Source: Coriobacteriaceae bacterium (GTDB lineage: Bacteria > Actinomycetota > Coriobacteriia > Coriobacteriales > Coriobacteriaceae). From it: DNA of 64,000 nucleotides. Of the stretch, positions 41,204 through 50,703 are shown piece after piece; within the stretch, counting starts at the first letter, position 1, and each line of letters opens with the position of its first letter. A program made the position numbers and the translations under genes. Under the pieces are notes generated by a model, which was given only the letters and a program-made list of their open reading frames with translations, did not search any database and was not told the DNA's origin. The DNA is taken from assembly GCA_902835305.1 (NCBI GenBank), contig CADFMD010000004.1:1-64000 (forward strand). The letters run 5' to 3'.

Positions 41204-42985
41204 ATGCTGCTTACGCAAACGACAACGCCCGAGGACGTCAAGGCTCTCGATCGCGCCGAGCTTCCGCTGCTCTGCGGCGAGATCCGCCACGCCATCCTCG
41301 AAAGCTCCGCCGCCGTCGGCGGGCACGTTGCCCCCAACCTGGGCGTCGTTGAGCTTACGGTTGCGCTCCATCGCGTGTTTAACTCCCCCATCGACAAGAT
41401 TGTCTTTGATGTTTCGCACCAGACCTACGCCCACAAGGCGCTGACTGGGCGCGCGTACACTTATATCGACCCGGCACGCTACGGCGAGGCCTCTGGTTTT
41501 GCCAATCCTGACGAATCCGAGCACGACCTGTTCGCCATGGGCCACACCTCCACGTCGGTGAGCCTGGGCTGCGGCTTGGCGCACGCTCGTGACCTGGCGG
41601 GCGATGCGTACAACGTCATCACCATCATTGGCGACGGTTCGCTTTCGGGCGGTCTGGCGTTTGAGGGCTTTAACAATGCCGCCGAGCTCGACAGCAACCT
41701 GATCATCATCGTCAACGATAACGACCAGTCCATCGCCGAAAACCACGGTGGCCTGTATCGCAATCTGGCCGAGCTACGCGCCAGCAACGGCACCTGTGAG
41801 CGCAACGTTTTCCGCGCGATGGGGCTCGACTACTGCTATCTGGACACCGGCAACGATGTGTTGGCCCTGGTCGACACGCTGCAGGAGCTGCGCGATATCG
41901 ATCATCCCATCGTGCTGCACGTCTCCACCGCAAAGGGCAAGGGCTTTGAGCCAGCCCAGAGCGACCCCGAGCGCTGGCATCATGTGGGTCCGTTTGACAT
42001 GGCGACTGGGCGCAAGCTCTGCCCGGGCCATCCGAGCGAGCCTGCGCCGCGCACCTATGCCGACATTACGGGCGAGGCGCTCAGCGCCGTCATCGAGCAC
42101 GATCCGCAGGTCGTGGGCATCACGGCCGCCACGCCCTACATCATGGGCTTTACACCCGAGCTTCGCGCCGCCGCCGGCAAACAGTTCGTCGATGTGGGCA
42201 TTGCCGAGGAGCACGCCGTGACCTTTGCCACCGCGCTTGCGCGCTCGGGTGCCAAGCCAGTCTTTGGTGTGTACGGCACGTTTTTGCAGCGCGCCTACGA
42301 CGAGCTGTGGCACGACCTGTGCCTCAACGATGTCCCCGCAACCATCCTGGTGTTTGGCGCGTCGATCTTTGGCACCACATCCGAGACGCACCTTTCGTTC
42401 TTTGATATTTCCATGCTGGGCGGTCTTCCCAACATGCGCTACTTGGCGCCGGCCTGCATGGAGGAATATCTGTCCATGCTGAGCTGGTCGCTCGACCACC
42501 GCGAGCATCCTGTGGCGATCCGTGTGCCGGGCATTGGCCTGGTAAGCCGCCCCGATCTGGCGCCTGCCGAGGGCGACGATTACGGCGTCGCTCGCTACAA
42601 CGTCGTGCGCCAGGGCCGCGACGTTGCCGTGCTCGCGCTTGGCGATTTCTTTGAGCTGGGCGAGCGCGTGGCAAACCGTCTGACTGCCGAGTACGGCATC
42701 GAGGCCACGCTCGTCAACCCGCGCTTCGCAACCGAACTCGACCGCGAGTTCCTCGACAGCCTTGCCGCCGAGCATCGCGTTGTCGTCACCCTCGAGGACG
42801 GCGTCTTGGACGGCGGTTGGGGCGAGCGTGTGGCGTGTTACCTGGCCTGCACGCCCGTGCGCACGCGCACCTTCGGCATCGCCAAGGGCTTCCCCGACCG
42901 CTACGACCCCAACGAGCTGCTCGCTCAGAACGGCATGACGGTCGAGACCATGGCCGCCGAAGCCGTGAGACTACTCAACGAGTAA
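41204..42985 (+). CDS. DXS-like thiamine-diphosphate transketolase
   Basis: 593 residues, somewhat shorter than typical DXS. It has DVSHQTYAHKALTGR, the cofactor motif GDGSLSGGLAFEGFNNA ... VND, the catalytic VDVGIAEEHAVTFATALA and GTFLQRAYDELWHDL. Where true DXS carries DRAG...GPTHHGVFD and YPRG, this protein has FGASIFGTTSETHLSFFD and RVPGIG, so the arginines that hold the glyceraldehyde-3-phosphate phosphate seem lost. It may be a DXS paralogue with another acceptor. Start ATG at 41204; the ribosome site (ggag, 12 bases away) is weak. Confidence 0.75.
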   Translation: MLLTQTTTPEDVKALDRAELPLLCGEIRHAILESSAAVGGHVAPNLGVVELTVALHRVFNSPIDKIVFDVSHQTYAHKALTGRAYTYIDPARYGEASGFANPDESEHDLFAMGHTSTSVSLGCGLAHARDLAGDAYNVITIIGDGSLSGGLAFEGFNNAAELDSNLIIIVNDNDQSIAENHGGLYRNLAELRASNGTCERNVFRAMGLDYCYLDTGNDVLALVDTLQELRDIDHPIVLHVSTAKGKGFEPAQSDPERWHHVGPFDMATGRKLCPGHPSEPAPRTYADITGEALSAVIEHDPQVVGITAATPYIMGFTPELRAAAGKQFVDVGIAEEHAVTFATALARSGAKPVFGVYGTFLQRAYDELWHDLCLNDVPATILVFGASIFGTTSETHLSFFDISMLGGLPNMRYLAPACMEEYLSMLSWSLDHREHPVAIRVPGIGLVSRPDLAPAEGDDYGVARYNVVRQGRDVAVLALGDFFELGERVANRLTAEYGIEATLVNPRFATELDREFLDSLAAEHRVVVTLEDGVLDGGWGERVACYLACTPVRTRTFGIAKGFPDRYDPNELLAQNGMTVETMAAEAVRLLNE

Positions 42986-42990
42986 GAAAG

Positions 42991-43024
42991 CCTCCGCAAG
43001 GGAAGCATCCCTGCGGAGGTTTTT
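42991..43024 (+). terminator. Terminator of the DXS-like gene
   Basis: Stem cctccgca (42991-42998) with tgcggagg (43012-43019) followed by five T. Confidence 0.88.
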
Positions 43025-43041
43025 ATTTTCGCGGCGCGATT

Positions 43042-43259
43042 ATCTCAATCTGTAACATCTAGGGCCCGAATTCCCGTCTAACTGTTACAGATCTAGATAA
43101 GACGTCTTAGTCCCAAACCTTTATCTCAATCTGTAACAGAAAGGGAGCTTTTGTCCGTCTAACTGTTACAGATCGAGACATTCGAATCCCCCTGAAGAGA
43201 AAATCTCAATCTGTAACAGTTACTCGGCAAAAATGGCTGCAGATGTTACAGATCGAGAC
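43042..43259. repeat. Array of three hairpin units, 80-81 bp period
   Basis: atctcaatctgtaaca begins at 43042, 43123 and 43203. Each is followed by a near reverse complement tgttacagatcgagac or a close variant at 43083, 43164 and 43244. Each unit is thus a stem of about 16 bp with a loop of 25 bases. The loops differ, though the first two share ccgtctaac before the second arm. The units are separated by 23-24 bases of unlike sequence. No cas genes are nearby and the repeats are not identical, so it is not CRISPR. Confidence 0.88.
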
Positions 43260-43291
43260 AAAACAGCAAGGCATGCCGCTGCATCGGCCAG

Positions 43292-43327
43292 AACCACCAC
43301 AAAGGTGCCTGTCCCTTTTTGGTAGGT
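43292..43327. repeat. Dispersed 'cctgtccc' hairpin repeat, copy 4
   Basis: aaccaccacaaaggtgcctg then tccctttttggtaggt, matching copy 3 in its first half and copies 1, 5 and 6 in its second half. Confidence 0.78.
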
Positions 43328-43369
43328 AGAATAACCCATAAGGTAAGTATGTTTCTGAGTTATTTCGTG

Positions 43370-43399
43370 TTGACCCATTTGAGTGGGATAGGGTATAAC
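43370..43399 (+). promoter_or_regulatory. Promoter of the amino-acid ABC transporter operon
   Basis: TTGACC (43370-43375) and TATAAC (43394-43399) with an 18-base spacer, about 45 bases before the start codon of the binding-protein gene. Confidence 0.65.
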
Positions 43400-43442
43400 T
43401 CTACTCAACCGCTAGGGATTTTATTGAGAAAGGTGTTCTACC

Positions 43443-44435
43443 ATGAGCAAGAACCTCTCCCAGCAGGTCGTTCTCGACCGCCGCGGCTTCGTCGCCGCCA
43501 CCTTCGCAACCGTCGCCGGCCTTGGTCTTGCCGGCTGCTCCGACACCAGCACCGAGGCCGACAAGGGTTCCGCCGGTTCCTCCAAGAGCTCCGAGGATAC
43601 CGAGGTTTCCGCCACGCTCGACGCCAAGGCATTCGACAAGCTCGTCAACGACGGCCCCAAGGCCGATGATGACGCCATCGCCGCCAGCACCTGGGCTACG
43701 GCCGTCAAGGATGCCGGCGTCTTTACGATCGGTGGCGTCCAGACCTCCACGCTGTTCTCCCTCCTCAACGAGAAGGACGGTCAGACCCGCGGCTTCGACG
43801 CCGGTATCGCACAGCTCCTGTCCAACTACATTCTGGGCGAGAACAAGGTCGAGATCACCCAGGTGACCTCGGACACGCGTGAGTCCGTCCTGCAGAACGG
43901 CCAGGTCGACGCCGTCTTTGCCACCTACACCATCACTGACGATCGCAAGAAGCTCGTCTCCTTTGCCGGTCCCTACTACTACACCCAGCAGGCCATCCTG
44001 GTGCTCGCCGACAACGACGACATCAAGAGCGTCGACGACCTGGCCGACAAGAACGTCGCCGTCCAGTCCGGCTCCAACGGCCCTGCCATCCTGGAGGAGT
44101 TCGCTCCCAAGGCCAGCCAGCAGGAGTTCAAGACCGACGAGGAGGCCCGCCAGGCACTCCAGCAGGGCCGCGTTGACGCCTACGTCATCGATAACAACAT
44201 GCAGCAGAGCGCCCTGGTCCGCGAACCCGGTAAGTACAAGATCGCCGGCAAGCCCTTCGGCAGCAAAGAGCCCTACGGCATCGGCCTGCCGCTCGATTCC
44301 GACGGCGTCGCCTTTGTCAACGACTTCCTTAAGAAGATCGAGGACGACGGCACCTGGACCGAGCTGTGGCAGATCTGCATCGGCGACCGTACGGGCGACA
44401 CCAATGTTCCCGAGCTGCCCGAGATCGGCGCCTAG
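43443..44435 (+). CDS. Polar amino acid ABC transporter, binding lipoprotein
   Basis: 330 residues, family 3 solute-binding protein. The N-terminus DRRGFVAATFATVAGLGLAGC has twin arginines before a hydrophobic helix and the lipobox LAGC (about residue 25), suggesting a Tat-exported lipoprotein. The mature part has GGVQTSTLFS, TRGFDAGIAQLLSNYIL, VTSDTRESVLQNGQVDAVFATYTIT and DLADKNVAVQSGSNGPAI, as in glutamate/glutamine-type binding proteins. Start ATG at 43443 after gagaaagg. It heads the four-gene transporter operon. The exact ligand is uncertain. Confidence 0.9.
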   Translation: MSKNLSQQVVLDRRGFVAATFATVAGLGLAGCSDTSTEADKGSAGSSKSSEDTEVSATLDAKAFDKLVNDGPKADDDAIAASTWATAVKDAGVFTIGGVQTSTLFSLLNEKDGQTRGFDAGIAQLLSNYILGENKVEITQVTSDTRESVLQNGQVDAVFATYTITDDRKKLVSFAGPYYYTQQAILVLADNDDIKSVDDLADKNVAVQSGSNGPAILEEFAPKASQQEFKTDEEARQALQQGRVDAYVIDNNMQQSALVREPGKYKIAGKPFGSKEPYGIGLPLDSDGVAFVNDFLKKIEDDGTWTELWQICIGDRTGDTNVPELPEIGA

Positions 44436-44573
44436 GCAGCGAACCTAGTAACGGCCGCTACGAAACCATATGGAAACGCGCGATGCGCTTTATTGCGCTA
44501 AACTGTTTCCTCACTGAGTTGTCGGGGCTTCCGTACACACGGGAGCCCCTTTCCTTACCGGCGGGAGGTCCGC

Positions 44574-45233
44574 ATGAGTCTCTCCGAGCTCTGGTCGCTC
44601 TATGGCCAGAACTATATCGACGCGTTGCTAGCAACCTGGGGTATGACGCTCGAGTCGTTTGCCATCGCCATGGTACTGGCTGTCGCTGTCACCGTGATGC
44701 GCGTGTCGCCGCTCAAGCCGCTGCGCGTCTTTGGCGACCTGTATGTCCAGGTCTTCCGTAACATCCCCGGCATCGCGCTACTCATCATCGTCGTCTATGC
44801 GCTGCCGTCGCTCAAGGTCGTCCTGCCCTACCGCACCTGCGTCATCGTCGCCACAGTGCTCTTGGGTTCTGCCTTTGGCTCCGAGAACTTTATGAGCGGC
44901 ATCAACACCGTCGGTGTCGGTCAGGTGGAAGCCGCCCGCTCGCTGGGCATGAGCTTCAGCCGTATCCTCGCCAAGATCGTGATTCCGCAGGCGCTGCGCT
45001 CGAGCGTGCTGCCCATGACCAACCTCTTTATCGCCGTCATGCTCACCACCGCGCTCGGCAGTCAGGTACCGCTTAACCCGCAGGAGCTCACCGGCGTGGT
45101 GAGCTACATCAACACGCGCTCGCTCGGCGGCGTCGCCGCGTTCTTTATCTCGGCGCTCGGCTACCTGGGCACGGCCTTTGTGGTGAGCCACATTGGCAAC
45201 TACATCGATAAGAAGGTGAGGATCCTCCGATGA
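44574..45233 (+). CDS. Polar amino acid ABC transporter permease 1
   Basis: 219 residues, HisMQ-type permease with five membrane helices. FRNIPGIALLIIVVYALPSL and the EAA-loop VGQVEAARSLGMSFSRILAKIVIPQALR are diagnostic. Start ATG at 44574 after gggagg. Its stop overlaps the start of the second permease by ATGA. With permease 2 it forms the membrane heterodimer of the importer. Confidence 0.92.
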   Translation: MSLSELWSLYGQNYIDALLATWGMTLESFAIAMVLAVAVTVMRVSPLKPLRVFGDLYVQVFRNIPGIALLIIVVYALPSLKVVLPYRTCVIVATVLLGSAFGSENFMSGINTVGVGQVEAARSLGMSFSRILAKIVIPQALRSSVLPMTNLFIAVMLTTALGSQVPLNPQELTGVVSYINTRSLGGVAAFFISALGYLGTAFVVSHIGNYIDKKVRILR

Positions 45234-46063
45234 GCAAGCACTCCACCTCCGCGCTCACCATGCGCGATGCGCTCTACGAGGCTCCCGGCCCCAAGATGCG
45301 CGCCAAGATTCGCGTCGGCACCGCCATCTCACTTGTTGCCGTGGCCGCGCTCATCGCTCTGGTACTGCAGCGCTTTTATGTGACCGGCCAGCTTTCGGTC
45401 CATTACTGGTACTTCTTTACGCACCTCACCACCTGGAAGTTCCTGCTTGCCGGTTTTGAGGGCACGGTAAAGGTCGCGCTCACCGCCGGCGCCATCGCGC
45501 TGGTACTGGGCTTAGCCCTCATGCTCGGCCGTACCAGCGACATCAAGCCGCTGCAGCTGGTCTGCCGCGTGCTCACCGATTTCTTCCGTGGCGTGCCGAG
45601 CCTGCTGTTCATCTACTTCTTCTTTTTGGTGCTGCCTCAGTACAAGATTTCACTGCCGTCGTTTTGGATGCTCACGCTTCCCGTCGCGCTCGCTGCAGCC
45701 GGCGTACTTGCCGAGATCTTCCGCGCCGGCGTCAACGCCGTGCCGCGTGGTCAGGTCGAGGCAGCCCAGGCGCTCGGTCTCTCCAAGGCCAAAATCACCT
45801 TTAAAATCGTATTGCCCCAGGCGATTCGGTTTATCATTCCGTCGTTGATTTCGCAGCTCGTGGTCGTAGTCAAAGACACCACCGTCGCCTACGTGGTGAG
45901 CTACCCCGACCTCATGCAAAATGCCCGCGTGCTCATCACCAACTACGACGCGCTCGTATCAGTCTATCTGGTGATCGCGGTCATCTACATCCTCATCAAC
46001 GTCGCGATCAACAAGGCCGCTGTCTACGTTTCGCACAAGACCGGCGCGACCATCATTCGCTAA
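45230..46063 (+). CDS. Polar amino acid ABC transporter permease 2
   Basis: 277 residues, HisMQ-type. A polar N-terminal extension of about 25 residues precedes the first helix. FFRGVPSLLFIYFFFLVLPQ and the EAA loop RGQVEAAQALGLSKAKITFKIVLPQAIR are conserved. It is translationally coupled to permease 1. The order binding protein-permease-permease-ATPase resembles the corynebacterial glutamate system gluBCDA in content, though not in order. Confidence 0.92.
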   Translation: MSKHSTSALTMRDALYEAPGPKMRAKIRVGTAISLVAVAALIALVLQRFYVTGQLSVHYWYFFTHLTTWKFLLAGFEGTVKVALTAGAIALVLGLALMLGRTSDIKPLQLVCRVLTDFFRGVPSLLFIYFFFLVLPQYKISLPSFWMLTLPVALAAAGVLAEIFRAGVNAVPRGQVEAAQALGLSKAKITFKIVLPQAIRFIIPSLISQLVVVVKDTTVAYVVSYPDLMQNARVLITNYDALVSVYLVIAVIYILINVAINKAAVYVSHKTGATIIR

Positions 46064-46099
46064 CGATTTACCATTTCGAGTCATAAGGAGCCGAGCACC

Positions 46100-46864
<765 letters not shown>

Positions 46865-46916
46865 CCCAATTGCCATATCCGCTCGCCATGACCATCCAAA
46901 CTCGAAAGCAACACCT

Positions 46917-47726
46917 ATGATCGGAACTCGCACTTCATCGTCATACACCCCGCACGTCAACGTCGACCCCGCCGACCGTCCGCTCATCCTGGTGGCGCCG
47001 CGCTGGGAAGAGGCAAAGCCGTTTTTAAGCGAGACACTCTCCCCCAACGAGGAAATCGCAAGTGTCTTTGTCGATGCCATTCTTGCTGCCGGCGGCCTGC
47101 CGCTGCAGATGTCCATCACCGAGGACATTGAGGTCATCCGTCATTACGTCGACATCGCCGACGGCATCGCCATTCCCGGCGGCCCCGATGTCAATCCCAA
47201 ACGTTGGGGCGATGATCGACCCTACGACCCCACCCTCTGCTGCGAAATCCGCGATAGTTTTGAGTTTAAGCTGGTCGACGAGGTACTCCGCGCCAAAAAG
47301 CCGCTCTTTACCACCTGCCGCGGCACGCAGCTGCTCAACGTCGCCACCGGCGGCACCCTGTGCATGGACGTGCCGAGCCTGGGCGCGCGCGAGGGCCGCA
47401 CGCAGTGGCGCCATACCCACGTGCTCAACGACCCTGTGCATCCTGTCGAGGTCGTGCCGGGCTCGCTGCTGGAGCGCGCGGTTGGCGGGCACAGGCTGAT
47501 CCAGACCAACTCCGCACACCACTGCTGCGTCGATCGTCTGGGTAAAAGCACGCGCTTGGTCGCCAAGGCAACCGACGGCGTGCCCGAGTGCATCGAAGTC
47601 GAAGGCCAGCCGTTCTGCCTGGGCGTGCAATGGCACCCTGAGTACACGTGGAAGACGCTCGAGACCGACTTTGACCTGTGGAAGTCGTTTGTCGAGGCAG
47701 CGGCCAAGGTTAAGCGGGCTCGCTAG
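46917..47726 (+). CDS. Class I amidotransferase-like (PuuD-type) hydrolase
   Basis: 269 residues from ATG 46917; the open frame starts earlier but inside the ATPase gene. DGIAIPGGPDVNPKRWGDD, the nucleophile elbow TTCRGTQLLNVATGG with Cys, and GVQWHPEY with the His-Glu pair match the C26 gamma-glutamyl hydrolase group, of which PuuD cleaves gamma-glutamyl-GABA. Being next to a glutamate/glutamine-type transporter fits a role in releasing glutamate from gamma-glutamyl compounds (inference). Confidence 0.85.
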   Translation: MIGTRTSSSYTPHVNVDPADRPLILVAPRWEEAKPFLSETLSPNEEIASVFVDAILAAGGLPLQMSITEDIEVIRHYVDIADGIAIPGGPDVNPKRWGDDRPYDPTLCCEIRDSFEFKLVDEVLRAKKPLFTTCRGTQLLNVATGGTLCMDVPSLGAREGRTQWRHTHVLNDPVHPVEVVPGSLLERAVGGHRLIQTNSAHHCCVDRLGKSTRLVAKATDGVPECIEVEGQPFCLGVQWHPEYTWKTLETDFDLWKSFVEAAAKVKRAR

Positions 47727-47761
47727 CTCGCGAATCACACAGGCTTAAACCTTCCATGCCA

Positions 47762-47797
47762 GGGGGGGCGGACACCAGCCACGGTGCCCGCCCCCCT
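47762..47797 (+). terminator. Terminator of the amino-acid operon
   Basis: G-run/C-run stem: ggggggcg near 47762-47771 pairs with cgcccccc near 47788-47797, with ggacacc/ggtg pairing inside. It precedes the convergent ABC exporter genes. Confidence 0.65.
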
Positions 47798-47836
47798 GTA
47801 TTTGATACGCTCGGTATGTTTATCCCTCACAAACAA

Positions 47837-48655
47837 TCAAAGAAATCTCGACCACAATCGGTCGACCGTAAAGCAGATGGCAAAAACGCTTGCTACGTTT
47901 ATGAGGCAGTCAATTAAAATCGAAACGCATTGACCGTCCCCCAACGGGGTCACGCCGCAAATCCACATGAGCATCGAGGCTGGAAGCGGAAGCATGGAAT
48001 TGGCCCCGATCTGTATGTAGATCGCTACAACGTTGACAAGCAACAGCATGCCAATCGGACCGAAGCCGGACCCAAAATAGGAAACAACGATTACGCAAGA
48101 AACCACGTATGCAAGGCAGGCGGCGGCAGCAAGAACAAGTCGATAGCAAAATACATGCAGGTTGAAATACTGCTGAGCATCCAAAACGATCGCGCAGTTA
48201 AGACAGTACAAAACGACACTCGTCAGGATAAACGCGCCCAAAAGGGCGAAAGAAGACAGCATCGCTCGCGCAACGATAGCGCACACACGCTTCCCTCCCC
48301 GGGCCTCCGACAGCCCCCACGGTTCCTCGACAAAGCCCGAACTGACAAAGCGCGGCACAATACAAGCAGCAATGAACGGAAAGAACAATGCATGAGCCAA
48401 CGGGGCTACGTTGAACAGCAGACCGCGAAAAACCTCTGCATTACCAAATAGAAGGGCATCCTCCGCCGATAGCCGAAGCGTCGGGTCTGGGAAAAAGCCC
48501 AAGAAACTGTTCTCACGGAGGCCACAGAGCCACATCGGGAAAGAATTAAGCTGCAATACCACCATGCACGCATAAATTACCAGGATTAAGGCGTACGCCC
48601 ATTTGCTCACATGCTTCCATTCTGAATGGAGGAATCTTTTAATCTGACGAGCCAT
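47837..48655 (-). CDS. ABC-2 type exporter permease 1
   Basis: 272 residues from ATG 48655 (MARQIKRFLHSEW), overlapping the end of the upstream permease gene by 17 bases. Six or so hydrophobic segments, starting with WAYALILVIYACMVVL, are separated by short loops, as in the ABC-2 membrane subunits of antibiotic or lantibiotic exporters. Sequence is diverged and the assignment rests on topology and on the ATPase two genes upstream. Lower GC than its neighbours. Cargo unknown. Confidence 0.72.
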   Translation of the reverse strand: MARQIKRFLHSEWKHVSKWAYALILVIYACMVVLQLNSFPMWLCGLRENSFLGFFPDPTLRLSAEDALLFGNAEVFRGLLFNVAPLAHALFFPFIAACIVPRFVSSGFVEEPWGLSEARGGKRVCAIVARAMLSSFALLGAFILTSVVLYCLNCAIVLDAQQYFNLHVFCYRLVLAAAACLAYVVSCVIVVSYFGSGFGPIGMLLLVNVVAIYIQIGANSMLPLPASMLMWICGVTPLGDGQCVSILIDCLINVASVFAICFTVDRLWSRFL

Positions 48656-49463
48656 TGAACACACCCCCGGCACGAAAGCTCACGAGAGCGTAAATCAATA
48701 CCGATAGACAGCTGGCTGCCACGCCATATCCCAGAAGCGTCAGCTGGCCCATATCGCTATACCCAAGGGCACATCCGACTCCAAGATACGGCCCCGGAAG
48801 AAGGAAAATCCATCGCAAGGATGGTATGGGTGCCTGAAGGAAGGCTCCGTAGAGCGTCAAGCTCATGACAAATCCAACTATCACCACGGCCCCGCTCAAT
48901 ACAGCGCTGCCCGTTATCCGATAGATGGTCACCGTCTCCAGCGCAACCGATATCACCAATACGGCGTTGACTACCATTGCAGGCAAAAATACAGTTAGTA
49001 TGTTGTGCGAGTAGTTATGCCCTCCACGTATTATGGCTATTGCAAAAAGAAAAAGGCAAAGCGCGCTATACGCTGCGCCAATTATTAAAGCAAACGAAAA
49101 TGCATGGGCTAGAGCCCCATAAAAGCGGTTGAGACCTCTTGCCGAAGAAATTCGGTGCCCCTCTTTATAGCCATGCTCCTGTAAAAGCACCAAACAAACG
49201 ATGAGTGGAACGAACAGGGATGTACCGGCAAAAGCGCTGCGCGCAAGGGACTCATCAGGCGCAGAAGGATCGATTGCATTCCAGAGGAAACCAATATCCT
49301 CCCCACAAACGCCATAGCCAAAGGCTAGCAACGTTGTTCCGTTTTTTAGAAAGATGCCGAACAGAAGGCCGAACGTCAGCATAAGCGCAAGACCAAACTG
49401 CGCCGGAAATATCCTGTGCAAACGCATCATATCCGCCTTTATGGGATGGATCGCCCGCTTCAT
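48639..49463 (-). CDS. ABC-2 type exporter permease 2
   Basis: 274 residues with about six helices. The N-terminal MKRAIHPIKADMMRLHR is a basic lead, the next segment FPAQFGLALMLTFGLLFGIF is membrane-spanning, and a large extracytoplasmic loop (GYGVCGEDIGFLWNAIDPSAPDE) follows. The gene overlaps the ATPase stop by 4 bp (ATGA) and the next permease by 17 bp, so the three form one unit. Family assignment is to ABC-2 permeases in general. Confidence 0.75.
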   Translation of the reverse strand: MKRAIHPIKADMMRLHRIFPAQFGLALMLTFGLLFGIFLKNGTTLLAFGYGVCGEDIGFLWNAIDPSAPDESLARSAFAGTSLFVPLIVCLVLLQEHGYKEGHRISSARGLNRFYGALAHAFSFALIIGAAYSALCLFLFAIAIIRGGHNYSHNILTVFLPAMVVNAVLVISVALETVTIYRITGSAVLSGAVVIVGFVMSLTLYGAFLQAPIPSLRWIFLLPGPYLGVGCALGYSDMGQLTLLGYGVAASCLSVLIYALVSFRAGGVFNGSSD

Positions 49464-50221
49464 AGCGAGACCGCCTTCATCAAGCGCCTGTAATACTCTT
49501 TTAGGGACGACGCCTCATCCCTCATGACGTCCATCGATTCCTTTTTTAGCAGTTCGCCGTCATGAATAAACAGGCAGCTTGTTGCAACCGATGCCAACTC
49601 ATCCAAATCATGACTAGAGATGAGCATGGTCTTACCCTGCTCTCGATTCAATCGACCGATAAGGGCCCATATACTCTCGATGCCCAGCGGATCCAATCCA
49701 TTTGCCGGCTCATCGAAAATTAGTACGTCGGTGTCGCCCAATAAAGCCGTAGCTATATCCAGTCGCCGTTTCATTCCCAGAGAAAAACTGCCTACGCTCT
49801 TTTTCTCATCGATGTCCAGCCCGACTAGGCTCAAAACGCGAGGAATCTCACGTTTCTCATCAAGCCCCCATTCCGCACATCGGATTTGAAGATTCTCAAC
49901 CGCGCTGAGAGATTGGTATGCTCCGCTGGAATCTGGCACATAGCCGACACGCGTCCGCATCAGACCAAGCTCTTTTTTTGATTTGCCTCCAAAGAGCTCC
50001 ACGCTCCCCGACGATGGCTCACAGAGGCCCAGCACTATTTTAATAAGCGTGCTTTTACCCGCCCCGTTTGCACCGACAAGGGCACAGAGCTCAGACTGAT
50101 GCACCTCGAAGGAAACGTCATGCAAAACGTGCCGTTTCCCGTAGCGTTTTGAAACTTTTGATAGCTTTATCGCCGATGCGTTCATTGGCCTCCCGTTCCG
50201 CTTGATAGCAAAACCGCTCAT
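49460..50221 (-). CDS. ABC exporter ATPase
   Basis: 253 residues. Walker A GANGAGKST, signature FSLGMKRRLDIATALLG (exporter-type SLGM rather than SGGQ), Walker B VLIFDEPANGLDPLG and H-loop ISSHDLDELASVA fit the ATPases of ABC-2 systems (CcmA/BcrA type). Start ATG at 50221 follows aagga; ATG at 50185 (MNASAIKLSKV), behind gggagg at only three bases, is the alternative and fits the family length better. First gene of the exporter operon. Confidence 0.9.
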   Translation of the reverse strand: MSGFAIKRNGRPMNASAIKLSKVSKRYGKRHVLHDVSFEVHQSELCALVGANGAGKSTLIKIVLGLCEPSSGSVELFGGKSKKELGLMRTRVGYVPDSSGAYQSLSAVENLQIRCAEWGLDEKREIPRVLSLVGLDIDEKKSVGSFSLGMKRRLDIATALLGDTDVLIFDEPANGLDPLGIESIWALIGRLNREQGKTMLISSHDLDELASVATSCLFIHDGELLKKESMDVMRDEASSLKEYYRRLMKAVSL

Positions 50222-50365
50222 ATCGTTCCTTCTTTCCTTTATCGTTTTCCATAGTTGTTATTGTTTTTCGATAACTCATATTTGTCAAGATAATCTAAAA
50301 GAAGGAACCCGTGTTAGACACGGGTCCCTTCACGCTGATATTTCGTTTTAGTTGTTCGCCTTAAG

Positions 50366-50695
50366 CTACTCGTCACTCAAATCGACAGCAAAGACTGATG
50401 TCGGAAGCGACGCCTCGTTGCCTCCGCCATCCTGCATCTGTCTCACGACATTTTTCGCGCGCTCGACAATAAGCTCCTCAAGCTCTTTCTCGCTCACGCG
50501 CTGAATAATATCTCCCGGTTGACAATCAAGCTCATCACAGATATCGAGAAGCGTCTTTAGGCGAATAGCTTTTATCTTTCCGTTTCTAAGCTTTGAAATA
50601 TTAGCCGGAGTATGCCCCGTCGCCCGAATCAGATCAGCGCTGGTCTTTCCGGTCTTAAGCAGCTGCGTCTCAAGCTCAATGATGAGATAGCTCAT
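50366..50695 (-). CDS. XRE-family regulator (YozG-like)
   Basis: 109 residues. The Cro-type helix-turn-helix is at about 1-65: LLKTGKTSADLIRATGHTPANISKLRNGKIKAIRLKTLLDICDELDCQPGDII. The rest is a helical tail. Small regulators of this kind often sit beside DUF2975 membrane proteins, as here (8 bp downstream of that gene), and may respond to it. Start ATG at 50695. Confidence 0.88.
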   Translation of the reverse strand: MSYLIIELETQLLKTGKTSADLIRATGHTPANISKLRNGKIKAIRLKTLLDICDELDCQPGDIIQRVSEKELEELIVERAKNVVRQMQDGGGNEASLPTSVFAVDLSDE

Positions 50696-50703
50696 GTTTC
50701 CTC

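Noticed and set aside
43042..43259. Possible CRISPR array
   Set aside because: Only three units, each a hairpin with two arms, imperfect right arms, and no cas genes; loops are not spacer-like in length regularity.
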